Source of the DNA: Longilinea sp.
GTDB taxonomy: Bacteria > Chloroflexota > Anaerolineae > Anaerolineales > Anaerolineaceae
NCBI GenBank assembly: GCA_026645875.1
Contig: JAPKMQ010000008.1
Location: 1 to 33,974 of the forward strand
Direction of reading: 5' to 3'
Length of the DNA: 33,974 nt
The notes beneath the pieces are model-generated. The model did not search any database and was not told where the DNA came from. It worked only from the letters and a program-made list of their open reading frames with translations. This document shows positions 20,661 to 30,601 of the stretch, one piece after another (position 1 is the stretch's first letter; each line of letters starts with the position of its first letter). Position numbers and translations under genes: made by a program.

Positions 20661-22364
20661 TCATGGAACAGACGGTGCGACATTCTCACCCGGGAATAAA
20701 TCGGTACGGGCCCACAGGATCAACCAGTAAGCTTCTTCCGGGTAATCCCTGAACACGAGCCAGCTCACCCATTCCTTACCGGTCATCAAGTCCCAGGCGG
20801 GTTGGACCTGCCAGCGGAAGTCCTGCCCGCGGTAGGTGCTGATTTGGCCGGGTTGCAACCGGTCATCCGAAATAATGACATCCGGCGTTTCGATTAAGGA
20901 GAGCGCGCTTGTGGATTGCACCTCGGGAAATTCCCGTAGCATCCAATTCAGCGCCGGGGAACTTAGGCCGACCACCGAAACCTGCACCTGGTTAATTTGC
21001 CCGTTTTTATACAGGGATAAGTCCTGCAGGGTTTGTTGCAGTAGATCCGCATCAGTAAAATATGGACCTGTTCGCCAAATTTCAGCCTGCGGCTTATTCC
21101 CCAACCCGGCGGCGTGGACGCTCATTGAGATGAGGATGACCAGCAACGCTGATCCTGAGCCCCAACGCACCCCCTGCCAGGCTGAATCCCATGACCAGCC
21201 CAGCCCCGCCAGCACCACCGCCAGCACCAGGACGACTACCGCCACAACGATCTTGACAACTTGCACATTGAAATTGGCCGACCAGCTCATCGGGTGCAGC
21301 ATGGCGACCGAATTGATCACCATGAAGAACAGGAGGACAAAAACCGTTACCCCGGCAGCCAGCGATATCTTCAAATTTGCATTTGGCCGGTAGAGCCAGT
21401 CGGCAGCCTGGCGCGCGGCCAGCGCCCACATCGGCAGCATCACCCACCCAGCGCCGCCTGGTTGCCGTCCGGGGTAGGCCATCCAGAGCAGCAGCGCCGT
21501 GAGCCACCAAAAGGATAGAAATTGATCCAACGGTTCGCGCCGGATCCAGGCCGAAATGCCGCGCACCGCCCCCAGCAAGAGCGGCAGCCAGGCATAGGTC
21601 AATAAGCCTACCACGGCATTGTTCAGGCTCATGGTGCCCGGCGTAGCCCAACCGCCGAAAAAGTCCGCCAGGCTGCCAGCGGCCATGCTCAGGCCAAAGG
21701 GTGCGAACAGGAACAGCGTTCCTGCCGCAGCAAGGGTGAGTAAGGCTGTGATCCACAACTCGCGCGATGCCAGCGACCGGATGCGTCCATCCGCCGGCAG
21801 GATTTCAGATCTTCCCACAATGAGCACGGCGACTGCCAGTCCCAGCCAACCCAGCCATAGCACCGGCCCGCCCAATAGTGCCAGTCCCAGGCAGATGCCT
21901 GCCCATTTCTTTTGACCGTTCAGGGCAAAACCAAGCGACAAAATCGAGAAGGACAAAGCCCACGAAGCGCCGTCCGCCTGGCGCGAGATGGCCGCCAAAG
22001 CCGGATCCAGGGCCAGTCCAAAGGCAGCGATCAACGCAGGCCACCGCCCGAGCGATTTGCGAAACAGGTACGGCGACAGAGCCAGCAGGCTGCCCGCCAA
22101 TGCCGGGATCAACCGCGCGGCGAAATTGGAACTGCCAAATAGCTGAAAGAACAGGCCGGCGGTTAGCACATAACCGGGTTGCGAACCGGACGGAATCATT
22201 CCTGACCGGATCCAATCAAACGCCTGCAAAGCATTGGCCGCTTCCCAATCGGTCAGGGGCAACCCACCCAGGTGTAAAAGGCGCAGCAGCAGAGCGAAAC
22301 TGGCCGCCAGGATCCATAGAATTTGTTCGATATCAACGCCTTTTTTCCTCATCGTTGATGCCAT
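20661..22364 (-). CDS. GT39/ArnT-like integral-membrane glycosyltransferase
   Basis: Multi-TM; LRLLHLGGLPLTDWEAANALQAFDWIRSG...PGYVLTAGLFFQLFGSSNFAARLIPALAGSLLALSPYLFRKSLG: PMT-type architecture with acidic pair in the first loop. Confidence 0.75.
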   Translation of the reverse strand: MASTMRKKGVDIEQILWILAASFALLLRLLHLGGLPLTDWEAANALQAFDWIRSGMIPSGSQPGYVLTAGLFFQLFGSSNFAARLIPALAGSLLALSPYLFRKSLGRWPALIAAFGLALDPALAAISRQADGASWALSFSILSLGFALNGQKKWAGICLGLALLGGPVLWLGWLGLAVAVLIVGRSEILPADGRIRSLASRELWITALLTLAAAGTLFLFAPFGLSMAAGSLADFFGGWATPGTMSLNNAVVGLLTYAWLPLLLGAVRGISAWIRREPLDQFLSFWWLTALLLWMAYPGRQPGGAGWVMLPMWALAARQAADWLYRPNANLKISLAAGVTVFVLLFFMVINSVAMLHPMSWSANFNVQVVKIVVAVVVLVLAVVLAGLGWSWDSAWQGVRWGSGSALLVILISMSVHAAGLGNKPQAEIWRTGPYFTDADLLQQTLQDLSLYKNGQINQVQVSVVGLSSPALNWMLREFPEVQSTSALSLIETPDVIISDDRLQPGQISTYRGQDFRWQVQPAWDLMTGKEWVSWLVFRDYPEEAYWLILWARTDLFPGENVAPSVP

Positions 22365-22365
22365 C

Positions 22366-24915
22366 CTATTGCTTCTTCACAACATCGCTTACAACCGGCA
22401 CCTGATAAATTACCAGGTCGCCAGAGCGGAAAATCGTCTGCAGGTTGTTATCGAATTTCGCCTGACTGACGCGATAGGCCGCTCTTTCAGGATTGCCAAC
22501 AACCACATAACGCACCTGGTATTGCTGCAGGATGAGGTTGGCTTCTTCCCAATCAGGCGTCGTATAGAGCCGCTCGAGGTCGGGTTCGCGCGTGCCAAGT
22601 TCAACGGTGCCGCCCCGCCACTGGTATTCATGGAATGGCCAGCCCAACACGTTGGTGTAACCGCTGTAGGTGGCAATGCGGCCGTACGAACTGTAGCTGC
22701 CACCGACGGCCTCGGCAATCACGCCGTAGGGCATTTGCTTCAAAAATTGCACAGCGGCATAATCATCCGGCGAGCCAATCTCAAATCCAAGCGTACCATT
22801 CAACGTCCAGGTTTCCACGCGGAGTTGGCCGGTTTGCGGGTCGGTCAGGTTCGTTTTCGCCTCGATCATGGTAGCAGGATAGACAAGCCCAGCCCCAACC
22901 GATACCAACCAGATCAAACCCACCGCCCAACGCCAGCCAGATCGAATCTCCGAAAGCAGCACAATCGATGCGAATGAAGCCCCGATTCCCCACAGGATCC
23001 AGGCCTGGAAGTAAAATTTAAAGATGGTGTTCATGCGGTTGCCAAACGAATCCCGCAGGAACACAAATTCCGGCGCCAATGTGAGAAACGCTCCCAACAA
23101 AACTAGCAGCAAAACAAATCCATGTGGGGCCGCCGGACGCACCTCGCCAGAATCAGTCACTTCATCCGGCTTTTTTGTCAATCTGGCCAGCAGCGCCCAG
23201 ATCAAGGTGAGTAACACCAGCAGTGTAATCCACGTTCCAGGAGATTGAAAACGCATGCCAAGGGATATCAGGAAAAGGTCCGCCGGCGAAGCGGCTCCCT
23301 GGCTGCCCAGGAACAGGTTCCCGTATTCGAGTAATTTTTGTCCCAGGGCAGCTCCAATGCCTGCCGCGGTGACCATTTTCCCGCCGATGTTGACCGCATT
23401 CGCGAAGAGGATGCCTACCAGAAAGGAGAATAACCAAAGCCCGCCGATGAGCAGGCCAGCAAATTTCAATCCAGTCTTCCAGCGTCCGGATTGACGTTGC
23501 AATTCAAAGAACAACCACAAAAATAACGGCACAAGCAGCGGCGCAAACATTACCCAGAAGTTTACGCCCGGCGTGAAGAAGGCCATGCTGGGTAATATGC
23601 CGCCCGCCTGTGAAGCAAAGCCCAGGTAAAACGGCAGGTACAGCAGCACGCCGGCGAGGCCGTAAAGCAGGCACAATCCCAAAAAGTCCCAGATGCGCCC
23701 CCAGCCCCAATGAATCTGGCGGGTTCGCACCAGGGCATATACCATCCCAAACAATGCCACGTAAATGGGAAAATCCCAGGTATTGAGAAAACCCAGCGCA
23801 CCCAAAACAAGCGCTGACAGCCAGAAATCCGGCCGTTTGATCCATTCGGCAGGGTTGATCGCGTGAAAGGTCCGCTGCGCGGAAGAATAGTAGAGGTTCA
23901 ACGCCAGCGCAACGGCAAGCAGCGCAAAAGGCATGGCTAATAAATGTGGGTGCATGTCACCCAGTAGGTATGTGAAAAATGGAAACTCATCAATGATTTC
24001 AATCTGTTCGCCGGAGAGCTTGAAATCGTTCAATACCCGCGAGCTGCGCCACCAGACCCACACACCGCGCTTAAGTTCCCAGGTGTAAGGCTGTGCTGGC
24101 GGTTCGTTCCATTCCTCAACCTTGAGAACATCCTGCCAGAACACGGATGATTGCGTGCCGTTCGCGGCGGTCTGCCAGAAAACGCCGCGTGCGTGCAATA
24201 CCTCCATCAACCCACCCAGGTTGGACACAATCAGGATGAAAACCGGCGCGGCCACAGCCGTGGCGCGCAGCCAACCAGTCACTCTTCGATCGCCCCGTAA
24301 CACGGCCAACAGATTGTACAGAATCCCATATGCACCCAGCGCAGTCAACCCAAACCACAATGCCTGTCCCAGGTTGAACGCATAGTTCGCGCCCACGCCG
24401 GATAATCGCGCCAGCACCGCCAGCATGACATAGCCAAAGTAATAGTAGGAAATGGCATAACCAGACAGCCACGGGTCAGCGGGTGGAAAGGTCGGAGATT
24501 GCAGAATGGAGTTGATAAAAGCCAGCTCCATGGGCTTTTCGGTATACTCAATGGCGGGGTCGAACCCTCGAATGAATCCCCAGCCCAACAACGCCACCAG
24601 GAAAACCACCTCCATCACGATCAGGGTGGCTTTTTGCGCTTTCATCCAGGCAATGAGTTCCCGCCACCTACCGCTCGCCGCGAGCGCGCCGAGGCCAGCC
24701 AGCACGAAGACCGCCAACAGGATTCCGCCCAGCGAGTTGGGCGCAGCCTGCAGCGATGCCAGTAGCCAGAATATGTAGCTGGTGATTAATAATCCCAGAG
24801 CGCGTGAAAAAGCATAACCGCGGTCCGGCAAAAAGGGCAACAAACGGTAAGCCAGTGGAAATGCCAGCAGGCCGATAAGGGTGATCAGGATGTACCAGAG
24901 GATGAGCGCAAACAT
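22366..24915 (-). CDS. DUF2298 / 'Chlor_Arch_YYY' family polytopic membrane protein
   Basis: EKPMELAFINSILQSPTFPPADPWLSGYAISYYYFGYVMLAVLARLSG, FPFFTYLLGDMHPHLLAMPFALLA, NRMNTIFKFYFQAWILWGIG. Confidence 0.87.
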   Translation of the reverse strand: MFALILWYILITLIGLLAFPLAYRLLPFLPDRGYAFSRALGLLITSYIFWLLASLQAAPNSLGGILLAVFVLAGLGALAASGRWRELIAWMKAQKATLIVMEVVFLVALLGWGFIRGFDPAIEYTEKPMELAFINSILQSPTFPPADPWLSGYAISYYYFGYVMLAVLARLSGVGANYAFNLGQALWFGLTALGAYGILYNLLAVLRGDRRVTGWLRATAVAAPVFILIVSNLGGLMEVLHARGVFWQTAANGTQSSVFWQDVLKVEEWNEPPAQPYTWELKRGVWVWWRSSRVLNDFKLSGEQIEIIDEFPFFTYLLGDMHPHLLAMPFALLAVALALNLYYSSAQRTFHAINPAEWIKRPDFWLSALVLGALGFLNTWDFPIYVALFGMVYALVRTRQIHWGWGRIWDFLGLCLLYGLAGVLLYLPFYLGFASQAGGILPSMAFFTPGVNFWVMFAPLLVPLFLWLFFELQRQSGRWKTGLKFAGLLIGGLWLFSFLVGILFANAVNIGGKMVTAAGIGAALGQKLLEYGNLFLGSQGAASPADLFLISLGMRFQSPGTWITLLVLLTLIWALLARLTKKPDEVTDSGEVRPAAPHGFVLLLVLLGAFLTLAPEFVFLRDSFGNRMNTIFKFYFQAWILWGIGASFASIVLLSEIRSGWRWAVGLIWLVSVGAGLVYPATMIEAKTNLTDPQTGQLRVETWTLNGTLGFEIGSPDDYAAVQFLKQMPYGVIAEAVGGSYSSYGRIATYSGYTNVLGWPFHEYQWRGGTVELGTREPDLERLYTTPDWEEANLILQQYQVRYVVVGNPERAAYRVSQAKFDNNLQTIFRSGDLVIYQVPVVSDVVKKQ

Positions 24916-24932
24916 AAAGGTTTCCCTTAATT

Positions 24933-25277
24933 TTACTCTGCACTGTCTGAGAATGGGTCGTCTGTGCCCGACGCAATTTGGAGCACGTCCACAACCGCAT
25001 CCAGGTTTAAAGGACCGTACAGGTGAGGAAACAATTGGCCATCCGCGGCATCGTAACGCAATTCCGCCTTCAGGCGGGCTACATTAACCGCCAACATCAC
25101 CAAACCGGTGTGACCAGCAAAGAAGCGCGCCAGCGTGCCCGGTACATGTGCACGCGTTGAAAGGTGGATGAAACCTTCCAGGGCCAGCGAAGCTGGCCGG
25201 TATTCGTCCGCCCGCCGAACGTTTTCCCACTCAGCCGGGGTCAGGATATGGTAAATCACTGCGTTACTGGTCATCAT
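24933..25277 (-). CDS. DUF952 domain-containing small protein
   Basis: IYHILTPAEWENVRRADEYRPASLALEGFIHLSTRAHVPGTLARFF...FPHLYGPLNLDAVVDV pattern typical of DUF952; ATGA overlap with the upstream gene. Confidence 0.85.
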   Translation of the reverse strand: MMTSNAVIYHILTPAEWENVRRADEYRPASLALEGFIHLSTRAHVPGTLARFFAGHTGLVMLAVNVARLKAELRYDAADGQLFPHLYGPLNLDAVVDVLQIASGTDDPFSDSAE

Positions 25278-28200
25278 GGCAACACCTCATAGATCACTGT
25301 CATTCCGTCGCGGTAAACCTCCTGCCACAAATCGCCGTTCCACTCATCAAAGCGGAGCAGACCCGCCCCGGCAAATTTCGCCCGTTCCAACTGGCCAAGG
25401 ATGACGTAACGTGCATTGTATTTCAGCAGGAATTGCTCAGCCTGGTCCCGTGAATAGGTCGTGTAGAACTCCGTGACTTCATTGACGCGGTTCGACACCC
25501 ACTCGCCGGGCAGAATGGCGCGTTGCTGGCGCTGGTGCCAGTCCCATCCCACCACGCCGGGCAATCCTGTGTAAATGGTAAAACGGTTAAACCAGCGGTA
25601 TAGATCAAAACTGTTGGCCTCGACGATCACCGTAGAGCCCTTAACGTTACGCTGCATCCATTGAATTGCACGGTAATCTTCGCTCAAATCCAGGTCGACG
25701 CCGGATTCGCTAAACGTCGAAGTCTGCATATAGGCCATGCCGTCCAGCGTGTGCGGCGCAAACCCGCTCATGCGGTCGTTAATTTTATCGGCGCTGGCCA
25801 TCACCGGGTATAAGGCGGCGCCAAACACCAGCAGAACCAGGGAAATTTGCCAGGCGGTCCGTCTTCCATGCGGCCAGAAAGCCACCCCGGGCAGCAGCCA
25901 GAACAGCGCAGCCGCAGCGCTCACCGAAAGCATTGTCCAGGCCTGCAGGTAGAACTTGAATACCGTGTTCATGCGCTCCACGTCGCCGCGCAACACAATC
26001 ACCTCGACCGCCAGCGTCAGCATCAGCGCCGCCGCCACGAGTACCAGCACGAAGCGTTTCACGTCCGGCTGTTTAGGCCGGAAGACCAGCGTGCCAGCCC
26101 AAATCGCCAGCGGTAGCGTAAACCAGGCGATCTGAACTTTTAGGAACAACAGATAAACCACAACCACCAGGAAAACCGCGAGCCCCACCAGGATCGCTGA
26201 CAGGTAAGGGCGCAGTTTGTGCAAGGAGGAGAGCGGCGTACTGGCCAGCCAATCGCGCGTTTCGCGGATCATCCAGCCAATAATGATGAACAGGAACAGA
26301 CCCCAGTGCGTGATATAGGACCAGAAGGGCGAGCGGTCGCCCTTCCAGAGGTCGACAGCGTTATACCCCTGCCCGTACCACTCACCAAACGGTTGGTACA
26401 ACAGAATTGTCAGTCCGGCTAGCAGCACCGCCGCTCCGAAAGCCGGCAATTCATGCCGCTCAGCATAAGGGAGTGCCAGCCTGCCTTCAGACACTGCACC
26501 ATAACGGTATGCCGTATATACCACAGCCAGCAGCGCCAGGCCCAGGTAAGCAGGCAGGTCCCAGGTGTTGGTGGGCCGCAGCGCGCCGATGATCACCCCG
26601 CCCAGCAGGAAACTGAGCGCAAAAGTCACCCACCCCGGAATGCGTTCCACCCTGTGCCATTGCCAGCGTCCCATCAAGATCGACAGGCTCCACAACAGTG
26701 CCAGCAGTGTTATGGGCAGTGCAAACATGTGCGCATGCGGGTCTGCGTACAGGAAGGTGAAGAATGGGAACTCGGTGATCACCCAGCCCGGATAAACGCG
26801 GCTGGGGATCCAGTACCAATCTCCCGGGTAGAAGGAGAATTTATCACCGGCGAACGTTTTTCCAATGCCCTGCAACGCCCAGCTCACGCGCGCAAACAGG
26901 TTGGCGGCTTCATCCAGCGCGGCCGGGTTGCCTAGCTTTTGCAATCCATGCCAGATCATGCGTACGGTGCCCAGGTTACCCAACACCGCCATGCCCAGCG
27001 CCGCTGAGATTCCACCCAGCAGCGGCGTGGTAACCCGATTTAGCCAGGTCCTCACCGGAGACGGCTCTTCGCCGCCATTGCGCCAGGATAGTAAATTCCA
27101 CACCAGTGAAAAAGCTCCCAACGCGGTGAAGCTGAACAGGCTGGGCAGCACCAGGTTGTAGGCCACCGAGGGAATGATCCCCAGCCATTTGACCAGCATG
27201 CCCACCACGACAAAGCCGTAGTAGTAATAGTTGATGTATCCGCCCGCGTACCACGGATCATACGGTGGAAATGTGCTGGACTTCAAGATTGCGTTGAAAT
27301 AGGAAAAATCCATGGGCTTTTCGCCGCCCTTGGATGGATGCCACAGATCCGAATTGCCCAGACGGATGAGCAGGAAAAAAATAAAGAAAGCCAGCGCGAA
27401 AAGCTCGACGGTGAGGAAATATTTCCGGCGGGCCTGCCATTCTGCTTTCAGCGACTCGCGCTGCCAGTACGCCAACCCGGCGTTGGTGGCCGCTAGCAGC
27501 AGCAGCACAAGGCTGAGCAACAGCCGGGACACGGTGATTCCGACCGAGCCGGCCCACCAGGCCATCAGCGCAAACAGCAGCATGCCGGCAAGTTTGCTGG
27601 CCGGGAAACCGCGATCCGGCAGCCCGCCGAATGCCAGGCGTACCGTAGGGTATACCACCCATCCCAACAGCGAAACCGCCAGGTACCAGACTACCATTGA
27701 AACCCACGGCGAGCTGTTCACCAGCGAATCCGGGTTGAACAGTTCCACCCAGGTGCCGCCGCTTTGCTGCTGCGCCAGACGGTCAGCCGGCAACTCCAGC
27801 GTGCCCGGAGTCTTGCCGGCCTGCTGGGGAGTCAGGTGAATCACCCGGGTCAGATCGACGCTCCCCAGGATGGCTCGCACGACCGCCGGGTCGTAATCGC
27901 TGGACTTGCGGAAGATCAGCACCTTCGGATGGTCGTATACCGTGAACGCCTCTTCGGCAAACTGGGTGTTGATTTTGAAGGGGCCAATGTTGGGATCAGA
28001 TTGAAACACCTCAATCAATTCAAAACCCAGGTCACCGGCATACAGGCCGGGCTGTGCCACGCGATAACAATCCAGCAGGTCCTGGTCATCCGGGCAGCCC
28101 AGAAGACTGCGGTAATACTGGGTGGTCAATGGATAGCGCTCGGGAACCCGCGTGGTGGTACCCCACTGGCGGTTGGAAGTAATGTAAATGTAGTCGGCCT

Positions 28201-30568
28201 GATCCAGATTGGTCAGAAAACGCTCCAGCTTGTCCGCGTTGTCGTCCCAGTACATCTCAAAATTCAGGTCGCTGCGATAAATTCCGCTGTCGCTGCCGAA
28301 GGGATCATAGCCATCTTTGCGCAAGGGCAAAGCGTCATCCCACGTGGTTTCCATGGCAGGCTTGCTGCCGTAGATGCCCAATTCTCCGCTGCCGCTGACC
28401 AACGACAGGCGCAAGGCATAAGTCACGCCCTGCGTCAACTCGACTGGCGAGTCAAACTGAAAAGTGACTTCGCCGCCGCGCCGGTCGTCCACCGCCAGGA
28501 AGGTGCCCTGGACTTGTGCCGTTGCCAGCGGGGCTGCTTCGGTCCCGGGATCGCTGATTTCCACCATTAAGGTCTTGAGTTCGTCTGTACCAGACCAATC
28601 CAAGACATGCGGCATCGTCACCTGCACCAGCCGGCCCGTTTCCGCCGCCGTGACCAGGTTGGTGAAGGGTGTGGCAGCGTCAATCAGGAAGACCGGATCG
28701 GCCAACGCCTGTACCTGCGTGCCAGCCGCATTGACCAGGCGCAGGCTCATTGTTCCGTTCAGGCGAATGGCTTGGTTCGCATCCGGGGTGGATAACGTCA
28801 GGATATATTGCCCGCCAACTTCCAACGGGATCGATTGCGTAAAGGCGGCTTTGTAATCCGACTCATTGGTAAAATCACCCGTCAGAGAGGCTGTTGCAGC
28901 CAACCCGGAAGGATCATCGGCCTTCACAACGGTGATATTCAACGTCCGCGTCGCCGGTGCCGTGGAATCACCGGCAGAAACCATGTTGCTGACAGCCTTT
29001 AGCGCAATCTCGCCCAGCAGTCCATTCTGCTCGGCGGTGAATTTCAACACAACGGGAGTTTCACCGGTGACATTGATGCCCCATCGGTAAGCCACCGGCT
29101 GGTTCAAGAGACCCGCCGCTGTTTCCATCGATAGGTTGATCGGCCCCGGCACGTTGGCATAAATCCATTCGCTCGCTGCCACGCGCGTCACCGGGCGGGT
29201 GTAAATGCGCGAAAACGCAAACGCCCAAGCGAACGTGGCTGCCAGGACAGTGCCAGCCAGCACCCCGGCGATTATTCGGGTCGCCCGCCCGCGCCGTTCC
29301 TTGCCCTCCTGGTCCAGCAATGCGCCGCCGTGTTCCCATAACGTCGCCAATCCCCAGGCGGCGATCACCGCCAGCGACGGATAAATGGGCAACTGATAGC
29401 GCATGGTCGGGTTTCCCTGCAATGACTGCCAGAGGAAGTAGCCGCCCGTCCACCCCCACAACAACAGCAAGCGCTTCCGATCACCCTTTAGAATTTGCCA
29501 AAACATCGCAAGGAAACTGACCCAAGCAGTAATTCCAAGCGGAATGCCCAACCCCCACAGCACCATGTTTTGCAGCGAGAATGTATTTGACCGCCGCGCC
29601 CATTGCAGCGCCGGCGGATAATCGACATCGCCGCTGGTCTGGTCTGCCAGTTCCTTCAGGTTTTGCACCCACTTTTCGTTGGGGATCAATCCGAAGAAAC
29701 CCGGCCCTGTGAAAGCATACGGCTGGAAGATGCGGAACACAAGCAGGGCCATCAGCCCGCCCAGCACCAGGTCGCGCAGCCCCCACAGCTCCTGATCGCG
29801 ACGCTGTCCGGCCGGCAGGCCCAGGTAGCGCAGTAGCATCGCCGCGGGCAGCAGCAGTGCCATTGGCCCGGTGTTCACTTTGCAGGCCATCGCCAGCCCG
29901 ATGGCCAGCCCAAACCAGAGCGAATAACTGAGCGTATTGGGCTGGGCAACGCGCCGCCGGTTTTCAGGATCGACCGGCTGAACCGGCTCGGTCAGCAGGC
30001 AAATGGCAAAGTACACCGCCAGGGTGGCAAAAGCCACGGCGAATGAATCCGAAACGTAAAAATGCGCCTGCTGGATTTGCATCACCGCAGCCGCCGAGAA
30101 TGCCGCCCCCAAAACGCCAATTTTCCGGTTGAACAGCCGCCGCCCAATGAGATAAACGAGAAATACGGTCAGCAAATCCAGGGACGCTGAAAGAATGCGG
30201 CCGATCAGGTTGATGTCTTCCCAGGAAGGGTTTTCCATCACCGAATTCGCCAGATAGCGCGTCATGAAAACCGGCAGGGTGCCGTAGACGTAAAAACCGT
30301 GCCCGCGGTTGTGCGGATTCAGGCTGGAGATTTCGGTGTTGAAATATTCAGAGAGGCTGTTGACCGGCGAGATATCCGCCGTGACCCACACAAAAAAGCG
30401 TTCATCCGGATGAAGGAACTGCCCTTCACCCCAGTTGATGCCCGTGAAGCGAAAATAGGCGCCGATCAGCAGGACAAGGATGAGCAGCACATCCCACAGC
30501 CGGGATTCTTGCGAGCGCGCGGTGGGCTCTGGCTCAAACTGGGGTTGTTGCGGAGTGCTTTCCAACAT
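25274..30568 (-). CDS. Giant 1764-aa fusion: N-terminal GT39-type membrane glycosyltransferase + beta-rich extracytoplasmic region + C-terminal DUF2298/YYY membrane domain
   Basis: N-term FTGINWGEGQFLHPDERFFVW ... GNPTMRYQLPIYPSLAV; middle ~aa 500-735 Thr/Ser/Val-rich without TM helices; C-term GEKPMDFSYFNAILKSSTFPPYDPWYAGGYINYYYYGFVVVGMLVKWLG ... FPFFTFLYADPHAHMFALPITLLA ... RMNTVFKFYLQAW. Confidence 0.88.
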   Translation of the reverse strand: MLESTPQQPQFEPEPTARSQESRLWDVLLILVLLIGAYFRFTGINWGEGQFLHPDERFFVWVTADISPVNSLSEYFNTEISSLNPHNRGHGFYVYGTLPVFMTRYLANSVMENPSWEDINLIGRILSASLDLLTVFLVYLIGRRLFNRKIGVLGAAFSAAAVMQIQQAHFYVSDSFAVAFATLAVYFAICLLTEPVQPVDPENRRRVAQPNTLSYSLWFGLAIGLAMACKVNTGPMALLLPAAMLLRYLGLPAGQRRDQELWGLRDLVLGGLMALLVFRIFQPYAFTGPGFFGLIPNEKWVQNLKELADQTSGDVDYPPALQWARRSNTFSLQNMVLWGLGIPLGITAWVSFLAMFWQILKGDRKRLLLLWGWTGGYFLWQSLQGNPTMRYQLPIYPSLAVIAAWGLATLWEHGGALLDQEGKERRGRATRIIAGVLAGTVLAATFAWAFAFSRIYTRPVTRVAASEWIYANVPGPINLSMETAAGLLNQPVAYRWGINVTGETPVVLKFTAEQNGLLGEIALKAVSNMVSAGDSTAPATRTLNITVVKADDPSGLAATASLTGDFTNESDYKAAFTQSIPLEVGGQYILTLSTPDANQAIRLNGTMSLRLVNAAGTQVQALADPVFLIDAATPFTNLVTAAETGRLVQVTMPHVLDWSGTDELKTLMVEISDPGTEAAPLATAQVQGTFLAVDDRRGGEVTFQFDSPVELTQGVTYALRLSLVSGSGELGIYGSKPAMETTWDDALPLRKDGYDPFGSDSGIYRSDLNFEMYWDDNADKLERFLTNLDQADYIYITSNRQWGTTTRVPERYPLTTQYYRSLLGCPDDQDLLDCYRVAQPGLYAGDLGFELIEVFQSDPNIGPFKINTQFAEEAFTVYDHPKVLIFRKSSDYDPAVVRAILGSVDLTRVIHLTPQQAGKTPGTLELPADRLAQQQSGGTWVELFNPDSLVNSSPWVSMVVWYLAVSLLGWVVYPTVRLAFGGLPDRGFPASKLAGMLLFALMAWWAGSVGITVSRLLLSLVLLLLAATNAGLAYWQRESLKAEWQARRKYFLTVELFALAFFIFFLLIRLGNSDLWHPSKGGEKPMDFSYFNAILKSSTFPPYDPWYAGGYINYYYYGFVVVGMLVKWLGIIPSVAYNLVLPSLFSFTALGAFSLVWNLLSWRNGGEEPSPVRTWLNRVTTPLLGGISAALGMAVLGNLGTVRMIWHGLQKLGNPAALDEAANLFARVSWALQGIGKTFAGDKFSFYPGDWYWIPSRVYPGWVITEFPFFTFLYADPHAHMFALPITLLALLWSLSILMGRWQWHRVERIPGWVTFALSFLLGGVIIGALRPTNTWDLPAYLGLALLAVVYTAYRYGAVSEGRLALPYAERHELPAFGAAVLLAGLTILLYQPFGEWYGQGYNAVDLWKGDRSPFWSYITHWGLFLFIIIGWMIRETRDWLASTPLSSLHKLRPYLSAILVGLAVFLVVVVYLLFLKVQIAWFTLPLAIWAGTLVFRPKQPDVKRFVLVLVAAALMLTLAVEVIVLRGDVERMNTVFKFYLQAWTMLSVSAAAALFWLLPGVAFWPHGRRTAWQISLVLLVFGAALYPVMASADKINDRMSGFAPHTLDGMAYMQTSTFSESGVDLDLSEDYRAIQWMQRNVKGSTVIVEANSFDLYRWFNRFTIYTGLPGVVGWDWHQRQQRAILPGEWVSNRVNEVTEFYTTYSRDQAEQFLLKYNARYVILGQLERAKFAGAGLLRFDEWNGDLWQEVYRDGMTVIYEVLP

Positions 30569-30601
30569 GCAGGTAATGCTCCTGACCGGTAGATACCGGC
30601 A

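Noticed and set aside
24556-24580. ggggtcgaaccctcg resembling a tRNA T-arm
   Set aside because: Lies inside the YYY coding sequence (IRGFDPAIE); no acceptor or anticodon arms could be assembled around it.
27764-28570. 268-aa + strand ORF inside the giant fusion
   Set aside because: Antisense shadow ORF; no RBS or recognisable family.
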